This document shows, one piece after another, positions 36,145 to 49,741 of a stretch of DNA of 64,000 nt. The stretch comes from Rhodeus uyekii (Eukaryota > Chordata > Actinopteri > Cypriniformes > Acheilognathidae): positions 4,548,501 through 4,612,500 of the forward strand of contig JAWRVZ010000040.1 of NCBI GenBank assembly GCA_037043235.1. Direction: 5' to 3'. Both the position numbers and the translations under genes were made by a program. Under the pieces are notes generated by a model. The model saw nothing but the letters and a program-made list of their open reading frames with translations. It did no database searches and was not told where the DNA came from. The first letter of the stretch is position 1, and each line of letters starts with the position of its first letter.

Positions 36145-37972
36145 TTATTATTCTTTTTCTTTTGCCATTGAAGTCTATGACAGCCCATAGAACCGTAAGC
36201 GGGAAAATGAAAAAAAGTTGGCACACTCATAAAGGACAGTCCAATCATTGACCATAGCAAAATTGAAGTCTCTAACTCAATGTCTACAGCGCCACCAACT
36301 GTCCAAAGTTGCACTCACGTTTACGTAAATAACTTTTGAACCGTATGTCCTAGAAACAAAAATCTTTTGTCCACTGATTCCTTGGCTCAAGACGATTCGA
36401 TTGCACCCTATGACGTCATTTTCCGTCATGAAAATTTTCCCGCCATTTTGAATTTTATGAAAAACATACTTTTTCGAACTCCTCCTAGGCCGTTGGTCCG
36501 ATTTTCACGAAAATTGAACCACATCATCTCCAGACAATGTGGACAAAACGATATTTAAAGAAAGTCGATTCGTCAAACCGTTTACGAATAACTCGCGAAA
36601 GAATCCGAGGTAAAAGTTGCCAAAATTAAATTGAGGCTTCATCTCCGCAATGCATTAACCTTTTCTGACCAAACTAGGTGTGTGTTATGTCAATAATGGT
36701 CTGAGGCAACCTGCAGAGTTTTGGCGCTGTGCCCCCTAGTGGTCAGGAGATATGAAAAAGTTAAATATTTGCTTATAACTTCTGAACGCTTTGGCCAAAA
36801 ATAATAAAACTGGTCTCTTTAGATTCAGTGCATCATGCCGAGTCGTGCGATACCAAATTTTCCCATATCGGCCATTTTGAGCGTCGGCCATTTTGAATAT
36901 TGTCATAAATTGCTATATTTAACAAAGATATTGGCGTATTGTTACGAAACTCAATATGTGTCTTCGGCACCTAACCTTGATACGACTCAAAAAGTTTCGA
37001 GGCAGGACCCCCTTGTGGTCAAAAATTATAACCAAATTTACAAATATGCTAATAACTTCTGAGTGCGTTAACCTATGGTAAAACAAATTATCTTTATACG
37101 TTCCTTGGGTCAAACCGAGAACACAGATACCAAATTTGTCATAGTCGGCAAAACTTCTTGTCCACCATGTTGTTTTTCTTTAAAAACCTACTTTTTCGAA
37201 CTCCTCCCAGACCGTTTGTCCAATTTTCACCAAAATTAAACCACATCATCTCCAGACCATCGTGACAAAAAGATATCCAAAGAAAGTTGATATGTCAAAC
37301 CGTTTACGAATAACTCGCGAAAGAATCCGACGTAATGGTCGCAAAAATTAAATTGAGGCTTTATCTCCGCAACGCATTAGCGTTTTCTGACCAAACTAGG
37401 TGTGTGTTATGTCAATCATGGTCTGAGGCCACCTGCAGAGTTTTGGCGCTCTGCCCCCTAGTGGTCAGGAGATATTAAAAAAATGACATTTTTGATTATA
37501 ACTCCTGAACGCTTTGTCTAAAAATCATAAAACTGCTGTCTTTAGATCCAGTGGGTCATGCCGAGTCCTGTGATACCAAATTTTTCCATATCGGCCATTT
37601 TGAGCGTCTGCCATTTCGATTTTTCTTATAAGATGCTATGTTTAACAAACACATGACTTTAGTGCTCTGTCAGCAATGGTTTACCCAATTGAAAGCAAAC
37701 TTTGCATGTGTCAATGTCACCACACTCTCAATGTACCACATGAATTGACACTACAATTTGGTTACAGCGCTGCCTGTTGGTTGAATGTGATAAACCATTA
37801 AATCGAATTACTAAAGACCGTATTGTTGATTTTTCAGCCATTTAGACTTAAGTCATATTGAAATGTCTTTAGATTCTTACTGCTGTTGGTCTGATGATGC
37901 CAGCCATGTCGGCATGACATTTAATGCCCTCCTTGCGCTTGGCCCCGTGATGGCTGCTAGCAGCTATATTTA
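36145..37972 (+). repeat. Family A copy A23, long form
   Basis: No cassette. CRE 36411; CTCF-like cores 36731, 37007 and 37453; 3' site from 37767; palindrome 37953-37964. Shares GGCAGGACCCCC and AAAAAGATATCC with A13. Confidence 0.94.
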
Positions 37973-39790
37973 TTCTTCTTCTGCCATTGAAGTCTATGGC
38001 AGCCCATAGAACCGTAAACGGGAAAATGAAAAAAAGTTGGCACACTCATAAAGGACAGTCCAATCATTGACCATAGCAAAATTGAAGTCTCTAACTCAAT
38101 CTCTATAGCGCCACCAACGGTCCAAAGTTGCACTCACGTTTACGTAAATAACTTTTGAACCGTATGACCTAGAAACAAAATTCTTATGTCCACTGATTCC
38201 TTGGCTCAAGACGATTCAATTGCACCCTATGACGTCATTTTCCGTCATGAAATTTTTCCCGCCATTTTGAATTTTATGAAAAACCTACTTTTTCGAACTC
38301 CTCCTAGGCCGTTTTTCCGATTTCAACGAAAATTGAACCACATCATCTCCAGACAATGTGGACAAAAAGTTATCCAAAGAAAGTTGATATGTCAAACCGT
38401 TTACGAATAACTCGCGAAAGAATCTGACGTACTGGTCGCAAAAATGAAATTGAGGCTTTATCTCCGCAACGCATTAGCGTTTTCGGACCAAACTAGGTGT
38501 GTGTTATGTCAATCATGGTCTGAGGCTACCTGCAGAGTTTTGGCGCTGTGCCCCCTAGTGGTCAGGAGATATGAAAAAGTGAAATATTTGCTTATAACTT
38601 CTGAACGCTTTGGCCAAAAATAATAAAACTGGTCTCTTTAGATTCAGTGCATCATGCCAAGTCGTGCGATACCAAATTTTCCCATATCGGCCATTTTGAG
38701 CGTCGGCCATTTTGAAAATTGTCATAAATTGCTATATTTAACAAAGATATTGGCATATCGTTACGAAACTCAATATGTGTCTTCGGCACCTAACCTTGAT
38801 ACGACTCAAAAAGTTTCGAGGCAGGACCCCCTTGTGGTCAAAAATTATAACCAAATTTACAAATATGCTAATAACTTTTGAGTGCGTTAACCTATGGTAA
38901 AACAAATTATCTTTATACGTTCCTTGGGTCAAACCGAGAACACAGATACCAAATTTGTCATAGTCGGCCAAACTTCTTGTCCACCATGTTGTTTTTCTTT
39001 AAAAACCTACTTTTTCGAACTCCTCCCAGACCGTTTGTCCAATTTTCACCAAAATTAAACCACATCATCTCCAGACCATCGTGACAAAAAGTTATCCAAA
39101 GAAAGTTGATATGTCAAACCGTTTACGAATAACTCGCGAAAGAATCCGACGTAATGGTTGCAAAAATGAAATTGAGGCTTTATCTCTGCAACGCATTAGC
39201 GTTTTCTGACCAAACTAGGTGTGTGTTATGTCAATCATGGTCTGAGGCCACCTGCAGAGTTTTGGCGCTCTGCCTCCTAGTGGTCAGGAGATATTAAAAA
39301 ATTACATTTTTGATTATAACTCCTGAACGCTTTGTCTAAAAATCATGAAACTGCTGTCTTTAGATCCAGTGGGTCATGCCGAGTCCTGTGATACCAAATT
39401 TTCCCATATCGGCCATTTTGAGCGTCTGCCATTTCGATTTTTCTTATAAGATGCTATGTTTAACAAACACATGACTTCAGTGCTCTGTCAGCAATGGTTT
39501 ACCCAATTGAAAGCAAACTTTGCATGTGTCAATGTCACCACACTCTCAATGTACCACATGAATTGACACTACAATTTGGTTACAGCGCTGCCTGTTGGTT
39601 GAATGTGATAAACCATTAAATCGAATTACTAAAGACCGTATTGTTGATTTTTCAGCCATTTAGACTTAAGTCATATTGAAATGTCTTTAGATTCTTACTG
39701 CCGTTGGTCTGATGATGCCAGCCATGTCGGCATGACATTTAATGCCCTCCTTGCGCTTGGCCCCGTGATGGCTGCTAGCAGCTATATTTA
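37973..39790 (+). repeat. Family A copy A24, long form
   Basis: No cassette. CRE 38230; CTCF-like cores 38550, 38826 and 39272 (GCCTCCTAGTGG, one base off); 3' site from 39585; palindrome 39771-39782. Private markers GACGTACTGGTCGC, TTTTGAAAATTGTC and ATGACTTCAGTG are shared with A32, 13.6 kb away. Confidence 0.94.
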
Positions 39791-39863
39791 GGGGCCAAGC
39801 ACCGAAGGTGCGGAGGCACCTATTGTTTTTGTTCCGGTTCTTATTATTATTATTATTATTATT
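39791..39863 (+). repeat. Family A hairpin cassette + (TTA)n
   Basis: A single standard cassette immediately after TATATTTA, heading A25. Confidence 0.92.
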
Positions 39864-40960
39864 CTTTTTCTTCTGCCATTGAAGTCTATGACAGCCCATA
39901 GAACCGTAAGCGGGAAAATGAAAAAAAGTTGGCACACTCATAAAGGACAGTCCAATCAGTGACCATAGCAAAATTGCAGTCTCTAACTCAATCTCTAAAG
40001 CGCCACCAACTGTCCAAAGTTACACTCACGTTTACGTAAATAACTTTTGAACCGTATGTCCTAGAAACAAAATTCTTTTGTCCACTGATTCCGTGGCTCA
40101 AGACGATTCGATTGCACCCTATGACGTCATTTTCCGTCATGAAAATTTTCCCGCCATTTTGAATTTTTTGAAAAACCTACTTTTTCGAACTCCTCCTAGG
40201 CCGTTCGTCCGATTTTCACGAAAATTTAACCACATCATCTCCGGACAATGTGGACAAAACGATATATAAAGAAAGTTGATTCGTCAAACCATTTACGAAT
40301 AACTCACAAAAGAATCTGAGGTAATAGTCGCCAAAATGAAATTGAGGCTTTATCTCCGCAATGCATTAGCCTTTTCTGACCAAACTAGGTGTGTGTTATG
40401 TCAATCATGGTTTGAGGCAACCTGCAGAGTTTTGGCGCTGTGCCCCCTAGTGGTCAGGAGTTATGAAAAATTGACTTTTTTGCTTATAACTTCTGAACCC
40501 TTTGGCCAAAAATCATGAAACTGGTCTCTTTAGATCCAGTGGGTCATGCCGAGTCCTGTGATACCAAATATTCCCATATCGGCCATTTTGAGCGTCTGCC
40601 ATTTCGATTTTTCTTATAAGATGCTATGTTTAACAAACACATGACTTTAGTGCTCTGTCAGCAATGGTTTACCCAATTGAAAGCAAACTTTGCATGTGTC
40701 AATGTCACCACACTCTCAATGAACCACATTAATTGACACTACAATTTGGTTACAGCGCTGCCTGTTGGTTGAATGTGATAAACCATTAAATCGAATTACT
40801 AAAGACCGTATTGTTGATTTTTCAGCCATTTAGACTTAAGTCATATTGAAATGTCTTTAGATTCTTACTGCCGTTGGTCTGATGATGCCACCCATGTCGG
40901 CATGACATTTAATGCCCTCCTTGCGCTTGGCCCCGTGATGGCTGCTAGCAGCTATATTTA
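39791..40960 (+). repeat. Family A copy A25, short form
   Basis: One cassette and (TTA)n. CRE 40122, CTCF-like core 40442, 3' site from 40755, palindrome 40941-40952. TCCGTGGCTC replaces TCCTTGGCTC, as in A38. Confidence 0.94.
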
Positions 40961-41139
40961 GGGGCCAAGCACCGAAGGTGCGGAGGCACCTATTGTTTTT
41001 GTTCCGGTTCTTATTATTAGGGGCCAAGCACCGAAGGTGCGAAGGCACCTATTGTTTCTGTTCCGGTTCTTATTATTAGGGGCCAAGCACCGAAGGTGCG
41101 GAGGCACCTATTGTTTCTGTTCCGGTTCTTATTATTATT
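40961..41139 (+). repeat. Three family A hairpin cassettes
   Basis: Starts at 40961, 41020 and 41079, exactly 59 bp apart. The middle one has GTGCGAAGGCACC (G to A between the arms). Confidence 0.93.
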
Positions 41140-42961
41140 CTTCATCTTCTTCCGCCATGGGAGTCTATGACAGCCCATAGAACCGTATGCGGGAAAATGA
41201 TGAAAGTTGGCACACTCATTAAGGACAGTCCAGACATTGGCCATAGCAAAATTGAAGCCTCTAACTCAATCTCTCTAGCGCCACCAACTGTCCAAAGTTG
41301 AACTAACGTTTATACTAATAACTTTTGAACCGTATGACCTAGAAACAAAATTCTTATGTCCACTGATTCCTTGGCTCAAGACGATTCGATTGCACCCTAT
41401 GACGTCATTTTCCGTCATGAAAATTTTCCCGCCATTTTGAATTTTATGAAAAACCTACTTTTTCGAACTCCTCCTAGGCCGTTTTTCCGATTTCAACGAA
41501 AATTGAACCACCTCATCTCCAGACAATGTGGACAAAAAGTTATCCAAAGAAAGTTGATATGTCAAACCGTTTACGAATAACTCGCGAAAGAATCCGACGT
41601 AATCGTCGCAAAAATGAAATTGAGGCTTTATCTCCGCAACGCATTAGCGTTTTCTGACCAAACTAGGTGTGTGTTATGTCAATCATGGTCTGAGGCTACC
41701 TGCAGAGTTTTGGCGCTCTGCCCCCTAGTGGTCAGGAGATATGAAAAAGTTAAATATTTGCTTATAACTTCTGAACGCTTTGGCCAAAAATAATAAAACT
41801 GGTCTCGTTAGATTCAGTGCATCATGCCAAGTCGTGCGATACCAATTTTTACCATATCGGCCATTTTGAGCGTCGGCCATTTTGAATATTGTCATAAATT
41901 GCTATATTTAACAAATATATTGGCGTATCGTTACGAAACTCAATATGTGTCTTCGGCACCTAACCTTGATACGACTCAAAAAGTTTCGAGGCAGCACCAC
42001 CTTGTGGTCAAAAGTTATAACCAAATTTACAAATATGCTAATAACTTTTGAGTGCGTTAACCTATGGTAAAACAAATTATCTTTATACGTTCCTTGGGTC
42101 AAACCGAGAACACAGATACCAAATTTGTCATAGTCGACAAAACTTCTTGTCCACCATGTTGTTTTTCTTTAAAAACCTACTTTTTCGAACTCCTCCCAGA
42201 CCGTTTGTCCAATTTTCACCAAAATTGAACCACATCATCTCCAGACCATCATGACAAAAAGTTATATAAAGAAAGTTGATTCGCCAAACCGTTTACGAAT
42301 AACTCGCGAAAGAATTTGACACAATGGCCATAGAATTGAAAGCGAGGCTATATCTCCGTAACTCATTAGCGTATTCTGACCAAAATAGGTTTGTGTTATG
42401 TCAATCATGGTCTGAGGCTACCTGCAGAGTTTTGGCGCTCTGCCCCCTAGTGGTCAGGAGATATTAAAAAACTGACATTTTTGATTATAACTCCTGAACG
42501 CTTTGTCTAAAAATCATGAAACTGCTGTCTTTAGATCCAGTGGGTCATGCCGAGTCCTGTGATACCAAATTTTCCCATATCGGCCATTTTGAGCGTCTGC
42601 CATTTCGATTTTTCTTATAAGATGCTATGTTTAGCAAACACATGACTTTAGTGCTCTGTCAGCAATGGTTTACCCAATTGAAAGCAAACTTTGCATGTGT
42701 CAATGTCACCACACTCTCAATGTACCACATTAATTGACACTACAATTTGGTTACAGCGCTGCCTGTTGATTGAATGTGATAAACCATTAAATCGAAATAC
42801 TAAAGACCGTATTGTTGATTTTTCAGCCATTTAGACTTAAGTCATATTGAAATGTCTTTAGATTCATACTGCCGTTGGTCTGATGATGCCAGCCATGTCG
42901 GCATGACATTTAATGCCCTCCTTGCGCTTGGCCCCGTGATGGCTGCTAGCAGCTATATTTA
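40961..42961 (+). repeat. Family A copy A26, long form
   Basis: Three tandem cassettes. CRE 41400; CTCF-like cores 41720, 41996 and 42442; 3' site from 42756; palindrome 42942-42953. P2 has the diverged block CACAATGGCCATAGAATTG shared with A10, A35 and A38. Confidence 0.94.
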
Positions 42962-43080
42962 GGGGCCAAGCACCGAAGGTGCGGAGGCACCTATTGTTTT
43001 TGTTCCGGTTCTTATTATTAGGGGCCAAGCACCGAAGGTGCGAAGGCACCTATTGTTTCTGTTCCGGTTCTTATTATTAT
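42962..43080 (+). repeat. Two family A hairpin cassettes
   Basis: Starts at 42962 and 43021. The second carries GTGCGAAGGCACC and TTTCTGTTCC, as the second copies at 41020 and 53501 do. Confidence 0.92.
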
Positions 43081-44910
43081 TCTTCATCTTCTTCCGCCAT
43101 GGGAGTCTATGACAGCCCATAGAACCGTAAGCGGGAAAATGAAAAAAAGTTGGCACACTCATTAAAGACAGTCCAATCATTGACCATAACAAATTTGAAG
43201 TCTCTAACTCAATATCTCTAGCGCCACCAACTGTCCAAAGTTGAACTAACGTTTATGCTAATAACTTTTGAACCGTATGACCTAGAAACAAAATTCTTAT
43301 GTCCACTGATTCCTTGGCTCAAGACGATTCGATTGCACCCTATGACGTCATTTTCCGTCATGAAATTTTTCCCGCCATTTTGAATTTTATGAAAAACCTA
43401 CTTTTTCGAACTCCTCCTAGGCCGTTTTTCCGATTTCAACGAAAATTGAACCACATCATCTCCAGACCATGAGGACAAAAAGTTATCCAAAGAAAGTTGA
43501 TATGTCAAACAGTTTACGAATAATTTGCGAAAGAATCCGACGTAATGGTCGCAAAAATGAAATTGAGGCTTTATCTCCGCAACGCATTAGCGTTTTCTGA
43601 CCAAACTAGGTGTGTGTTATGTCAATCATGATCTGAGGCTACCTGCAGAGTTTTGGCGCTGTGCCCCCTAGTGGTCAGGAGATATGAAAAAGTTAAATAT
43701 TTGCTTATAACTTCTGAACGCTTTGGCCAAAAATAATAAAACTGGTCTCTTTAGATTCAGTGCATCATGCCGAGTCGTGCGATACCAAATTTTCCCATAT
43801 CGGCCATTTTGAGCGTCGGCCATTTTGAATATTGTCATAAATTGCTATATTTAACAAAGATATTGGCGTATCGTTACGAAACTCAATATGTGTCTTCGGC
43901 ACCTAACCTTGATACGACTCAAAAAGTTTCGAGGCAGCACCCCCTTGTGGTCAAAAATTATAACCAAATTTACAAATATGCTAATAACTTTTGAGTGCGT
44001 TAACCTATGGTAAAACAAATTATCTTTATACGTTCCTTGGGTCAAACCAAGAACATAGATACCAAATTTGTCATAGTCGGCCAAACTTCTTGTCCACCAT
44101 GTTGTTTTTCTTTAAAAACCTACTTTGTCGAACTCCTCCCAGACCGTTTGTCCAATTTTCACCAAAATTAAACCACATCATCTCCAGACCATCCTGACAA
44201 AAAGTTATCCAAAGAAAGTTGATATGTCAAACCGTTTACGAATAACTTGCGAAAGAATCCGACGTAATGGTCGCAAAAATGAAATTGAGGCTTTATCTCC
44301 GCAACGCATTAGTGTTTTCTGACCAAACTAGGTGAGTGTTATGTCAATCATGATCTGAGGCTACCTGCCGAGTTTTGGCGCTCTGCCCCCTAGTGGTCAG
44401 GAGATATAAAAAAACTGACATTTTTGATTATAACTCCTGAACGCTTTGTCTAAAAATCATGAAACTGCTGTCTTTAGATCCAGTGGGTCATGCCGAGCCC
44501 TGTGATACCAAATTTTCCCATATCGGCCATTTTGAGCGTCTGCCATTTCGATTTTTCTTATAAGATGCTATGTTTAACAAACACATGACTTTAGTGCTCT
44601 GTCAGCAATGGTTTACCCAATTGAAAGCAAACTTTGCATGTGTCAATGTCACCACACTCTCAATGTACCACATGAATTGACACTACAATTTGGTTACAGC
44701 GCTGCCTGTTGGTTGAACGTGATAAACCATTAAATCGAATTACTAAAGACCGTGTTGTTGATTTTTCAGCCATTTAGACTTAAGTCATATTGAAGTGTCT
44801 TTAGATTCTGATTGCCGTTGGTCTGATGATGCCAGCGATGTCGGCATGACATTTAATGCCCTCCTTGCGCTTGGCCCCGTGATGGCTGCTAGCAGCTATA
44901 TTTATTATTA
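42962..44910 (+). repeat. Family A copy A27, long form
   Basis: Two cassettes. CRE 43343; CTCF-like cores 43663, 43939 and 44385; 3' site from 44699; palindrome 44885-44896. Belongs with A11 and A34 (TACCTGCCGAG, TTGAAGTGTC). Confidence 0.94.
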
Positions 44911-44975
44911 GGGGCCAAGCACCGAAGGTGCGGAGGCACCTATTGTAATTGTTCCGGTTCTTTATTATTATTATT
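44911..44975 (+). repeat. Family A hairpin cassette, TAATTG variant
   Basis: Heads A28 and matches the cassette of its sister A19. Confidence 0.92.
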
Positions 44976-46811
44976 CATCTTCTTCTTCTTCTTCTTCTTC
45001 TTCTTCCGCCATGGAAGTCTATGTAAGGCCATAGAACCGTTTGCGGGAAAATGATAAAATTTGGCACACTGATAGAGGACAAGCCAATCATTGACCATAG
45101 CAAATTTGAAGTCTCTAACTCAATGTCTCTAGCGCCACCAACTGTCCAAAGTTGCACTCACGTTTACGTAAATAACTCTTGAACCGTATGTCCTAGAAAC
45201 AAAATTCTTTCGTCCACTAATTCCTTGGCTCAAGACGATTCGACTGCACCCTATGACGTCATTTTCCGTCATGAAAATTTTCCCGCCATTTTGAATTTTA
45301 CGAAAAACCTACTTTTTCGAACTCCTCCTAGGCCGTTTGTCCGATTTTCACGAAAATTGAACCACATCATCTCCAGACTATGCGTACAAAAAGTTATTAA
45401 AAGAAAGTTTATTTGTCAAACCGTTTACGAATAACTTGCGAATGAATTCGACAAAATGGCCGCAGAAATGAAAGCGAGGCTTTATCTCTGCAACGCATTA
45501 GCGTATTCTGACCAAACTTGGTGTGTGTTATGGCAATGATGGTCTGAGGCTACCTGCGGAGATTTGGCGCTCTGCCCCCTAGTGGTCTGGAGATATGAAA
45601 AAGTGAAATATTTGCTTATAACTTCTGAACGCTTCGATCAAAAATCATAAAACTGGTCTCGTTAGATTCAGGGCATCATGCCGAGTCGTGCAATACCAAA
45701 TTTTCCCATATCGGCCATTTTGAGGGTCGGCCATTTTGAATTTTGTCATAAATTGCTATATTTAACAAACACATTGGTGTATCGTTACGAAACTCGATAT
45801 GTGTCTTCGGCATCTGGGCCTGATACAACACAAAAAGTTTCGAGGCAGCGCCACCTTGTGGTCAAAAGTTATAAACAAATTTGCAAAAATGCTAATAACT
45901 TTTGAACACGTTAACCTATGGTAAAATAAGTTGTCTTTATACGTTCCTTGGGTCAAACCGAGAACACAGATACCAAATTTGTCATAGTCGGCCAAACTTC
46001 CTGTCCGCCATGTTGTTTTTCTTTAAAAACCTACTTTTTCGAACTCCTCCCACACCGTTTGTCCAATTTTCACCAAAATTGAATCATAACATCTTCAGAC
46101 CATGCTGACAAAAAGTTATTAAAATAAAGTTGATTCGTCAAACAGGTTTCGATAAAATTGCGAACAAATTTGACCAAATGGCCACCAAATAAAGCGAGGC
46201 TATATCTCCGCAACGCATTAGCGTATTCTGACCAAACTTTCTGTGTGTCATGTCAATCATGGTCTGAGGCTACCTGCAGAGTTTTGGCGCTCTGCCCCCT
46301 AGTGGTCAGGAGATATAAAATACTGACATTTTTGATTATAACTCCTGAATGCTTTGTCCAAAAATCATGAAACTGCTGTCTTTAGATTCAGGGCATCATG
46401 CCGAGTCGTGCGATACCAAATTTTCCCATATCGGCCATTTTCAGCGTCAGCTATTTAGAATTTTGTCATGAAATGCTATGCTTAACAAACACATGACTTT
46501 AAAGCTGGATGTCAGCAATGCTTTACCCTATTGACACCAAACTTTGCATGTGTCATTGTCACCTCACTCTGGATATACCACATGATTTGACACATCAGTT
46601 TGGTTACAGCGCTGAGTTATCGAACGTGATAAACCATTACATTGAATTGCTAAAGACCGTATTGATGATTTTTCAGCCATTTAGACTGAAGTCATATTGG
46701 TATGTCTTTAGATGCTTACTGCTGTTGGTCTGATGCTGCCAGCCATGTCGGCATAACATTTAATGCCCTCCTAATGCTTGGCCCCGTCATGGCTGCTTGC
46801 AGCTATATTTA
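44911..46811 (+). repeat. Family A copy A28, long form, minor clade
   Basis: One cassette with TATTGTAATTGTTCC and (CTT)n. CRE 45254; CTCF-like cores 45574, 45850 (GCCACCTTGTGG) and 46294; 720-bp period; the 3' site is degraded (GCGCTGAGTTATCG, 46609). Hairpin GCTGCTTGCAGC 46792-46803. Near-identical to A19 apart from A19's 3' deletion. Confidence 0.94.
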
Positions 46812-47911
46812 TTATTATTATTATTCTTCTTCTGCCATTGAAGTCTATGACAGCCCATAGAACCGTAAGCGGGAAAATGAAAAAAAGTTGGCACACTCAT
46901 AAAGGAGAGTCCAATCATTGACCATAGCAAAATTGAAGTCTCTAACTCAATCTCTCTAGCGCCACCAACTGTCCAAAGTTGCACTCACGTTTACGTAAAT
47001 AACTTTTGAACCGTATGTCCTAGAAACAAAATTCTTTTGTCCACTGATTCCTTGGCTCAAGACGATTCGATTGCACCCTATGACGTCATTTTCCGTCATT
47101 AAAATTTTCCCGCCATTTTGAATTTTATGAAAAACCTACTTTGTCGAACTCCTCCTAGGCCGTTCGTCCGATGTTCACGAAAATTGAACCACATCATCTC
47201 CCGACAATGTGGACAAAACGATATATAAAGAAAGTTGATTCGTCAAACCGTTTACGAATAACTCGTGAAAGAATCTGAGGTAAAAGTCGCCAAAATGAAA
47301 TTGAGGCTTTATCTCCCCAATGCATTAGCCTTTTTTGACCAAACTAGGTGTGTGTTATGTCAATCATGGTTTGAGGCTACCTGCAGAGTTTTGTCGCTGT
47401 GCCCCCTAGTGGTCAGGAGTTATCAAAAACTGACTTTTTTGCTTATAACTTCTGAACCCTTTGGCCAAAAATCATGAAACTGGTCTCTTTAGATCCAGTG
47501 GGTCATGCCGAGTCCTGTGATACCAAATATTCCCATATCGGCCATTTTGAGCGTCTGCCATTTCGATTTTTCTTATAAGATGCTATGTTTAACAAACACA
47601 TGACTTTAGTGCTCTGTCAGCAATGGTTTACCCAGTTGAAAGCAAACTTTGCATGTGTCAATGTCACCACACTCTCAATATACCACACACTACAATTTGG
47701 TTACAGCGCTGCCTGTTGGTTGAATGCGATAAACCATTAAATCGAATTGCTAAAGACCGTATTGTTGGTTTTTCAGCCATTTAGACTTAAGCCATATTGA
47801 AATGTCTTTAGATTTTTACTGCCGTTGGTCTGATGATGCCAGTCATGTCGGCATGACATTTAATGCCCTCCTTGCGCTTGGCCCCGTGATGGCTGCTAGC
47901 AGCTATATTTA
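46812..47911 (+). repeat. Family A copy A29, short form
   Basis: No cassette. CRE 47081, CTCF-like core 47401, 3' site from 47706 with the 9-bp deletion, palindrome 47892-47903. It follows a minor-clade copy (A28) just as A16 follows A15, which suggests a duplicated two-copy block. Confidence 0.94.
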
Positions 47912-49741
47912 TTCTTCATCTTCTTCTTCTTCCGCCATGAAAGTCTATGGCAGCCCATAGAACCGTATGCGGGAAAATGATGAAAGTTGGCACACTCATT
48001 AAAGACAGTCCAATCATTGACCATAACAAATTTGAAGTCTCTAACTCAATATCTCTAGCGCCACCAACTGTCCAAAGTTGAACTAACGTTTATGCTAATA
48101 ACTTTTGAACCGTATGACCTAGAAACAAAATTCTTATGTCCACTGGTTCCTTGGCTCAAGACGATTCGATTGCACCCTATGACGTCATTTTCCGTCATGA
48201 AATTTTTCCCGCCATTTTGAATTTTATGAAAAACCTACTTTTTCGAACTCCTCCTAGACCGTTTTTCCGATTTCAACGAAAATTGAACCACATCATCTTC
48301 AGACCATGTGGACAAAAAGTTATCCAAAGAAAGTTGATATGTCAAACCGTTTACGAATAACTCGCGAAAGAATCCGACGTAATGGTCGCAAAAATGAAAT
48401 TGATGCTTTATCTCCGCAACACATTAGCGTTTTCTGACCAAACTAGGTGTGTGTTATGTCAATCATGATCTGAGGCTACCTGCAGAGTTTTGGCGCTGTG
48501 CCCCCTAGTGGTCAGGAGATATGAAAAAGTTAAATATTTGCTTATAACTTCTGAACGCTTTGGCCAAAAATAATAAAACTGGTCTCTTTAGATTCAGTGC
48601 ATCATGCCGAGTCGTGCGATACCAAATTTTCCCATATCGGCCATTTTGAGCGTCGGCCATTTTGAATATTGTCATAAATTGCTATATTTAACAAAGATAT
48701 TGGCGTATCGTTACGAAACTCAATATGTGTCTTCGGCACCTAACCTTGATACGACTCAAAAAGTTTCGAGGCAGCACCCCCTTGTGGTCAAAAATTATAA
48801 CCAAATTTACAAATATTGTAATAACTTTTGAGTGCGTTAACCTATGGTAAAACAAATTATCTTTATACGTTCCTTGGGTCAAACCAAGAACACAGATACC
48901 AAATTTGTCATAGTCGGCCAAACTTCTTGTCCACCATGTTGTTTTTCTTTAAAAACCTACTTTTTCGAACTCCTCCCAGACCGTTTGTCCAATTTTCACC
49001 AAAATGAAACCACATCATCTCCAGACCATCATGACAAAAAGTTATCCAAAGAAAGTTGATATGTCAAACCGTTTACGAATAACTCGCGAAAGAATCCGAG
49101 GTAAAAGTCGCCAAAATGAAATTGAGGCTTTATCTCCCCAATGCATTAGCCTTTTCTGACCAAACTAGGTGTGTGTTATGTCAATCATGGTCTGAGGCTA
49201 CCTGCAGAGTTTTGGCGCTCTGCCCCCAAGTGGTCAGGAGATATTAAAAAACTGACATTTTTGATTATAACTCCTGAACGCTTTGTATAAAAATCATGAA
49301 ACTGCTGTCTTTAGATCCAGTGGGTCATGCCGAGTCCTGTGATACCAAATTTTCCCATATCGGCCATTTTGAGCGTCTGCCATTTCGATTTTTCTTATAA
49401 GATGCTATGTTTAACAAACACATGACTTTAGTGCTCTGTTAGCAATGGTTTACCCAATTGAAAGCAAACTTTGCATGTGTCAATGTCACCACACTCTCAA
49501 TATACCACATGAATTGACACTACAATTTGGTTACAGCGCTGCCTGTTGATTGAATGTGATAAACCATTAAATCGAAATACTAAAGACCGTATTGTTGATT
49601 TTTCAGCCATTTAGACTTAAGTCATATTGAAATGTCTTTAGATTCTTACTGCCGTTGGTCTGATGATGCCAGCCATGTCGGCATGACATTTAATGCCCTC
49701 CTTGCGCTTGGCCCCGTGATGGCTGCTAGCAGCTATATTTA
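47912..49741 (+). repeat. Family A copy A30, long form
   Basis: No cassette. CRE 48180; CTCF-like cores 48500, 48776 and 49222 (GCCCCCAAGTGG, one base off); 3' site from 49536; palindrome 49722-49733. P2 contains GGTAAAAGTCGCC, a short-copy variant, so it is mosaic. Confidence 0.93.
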
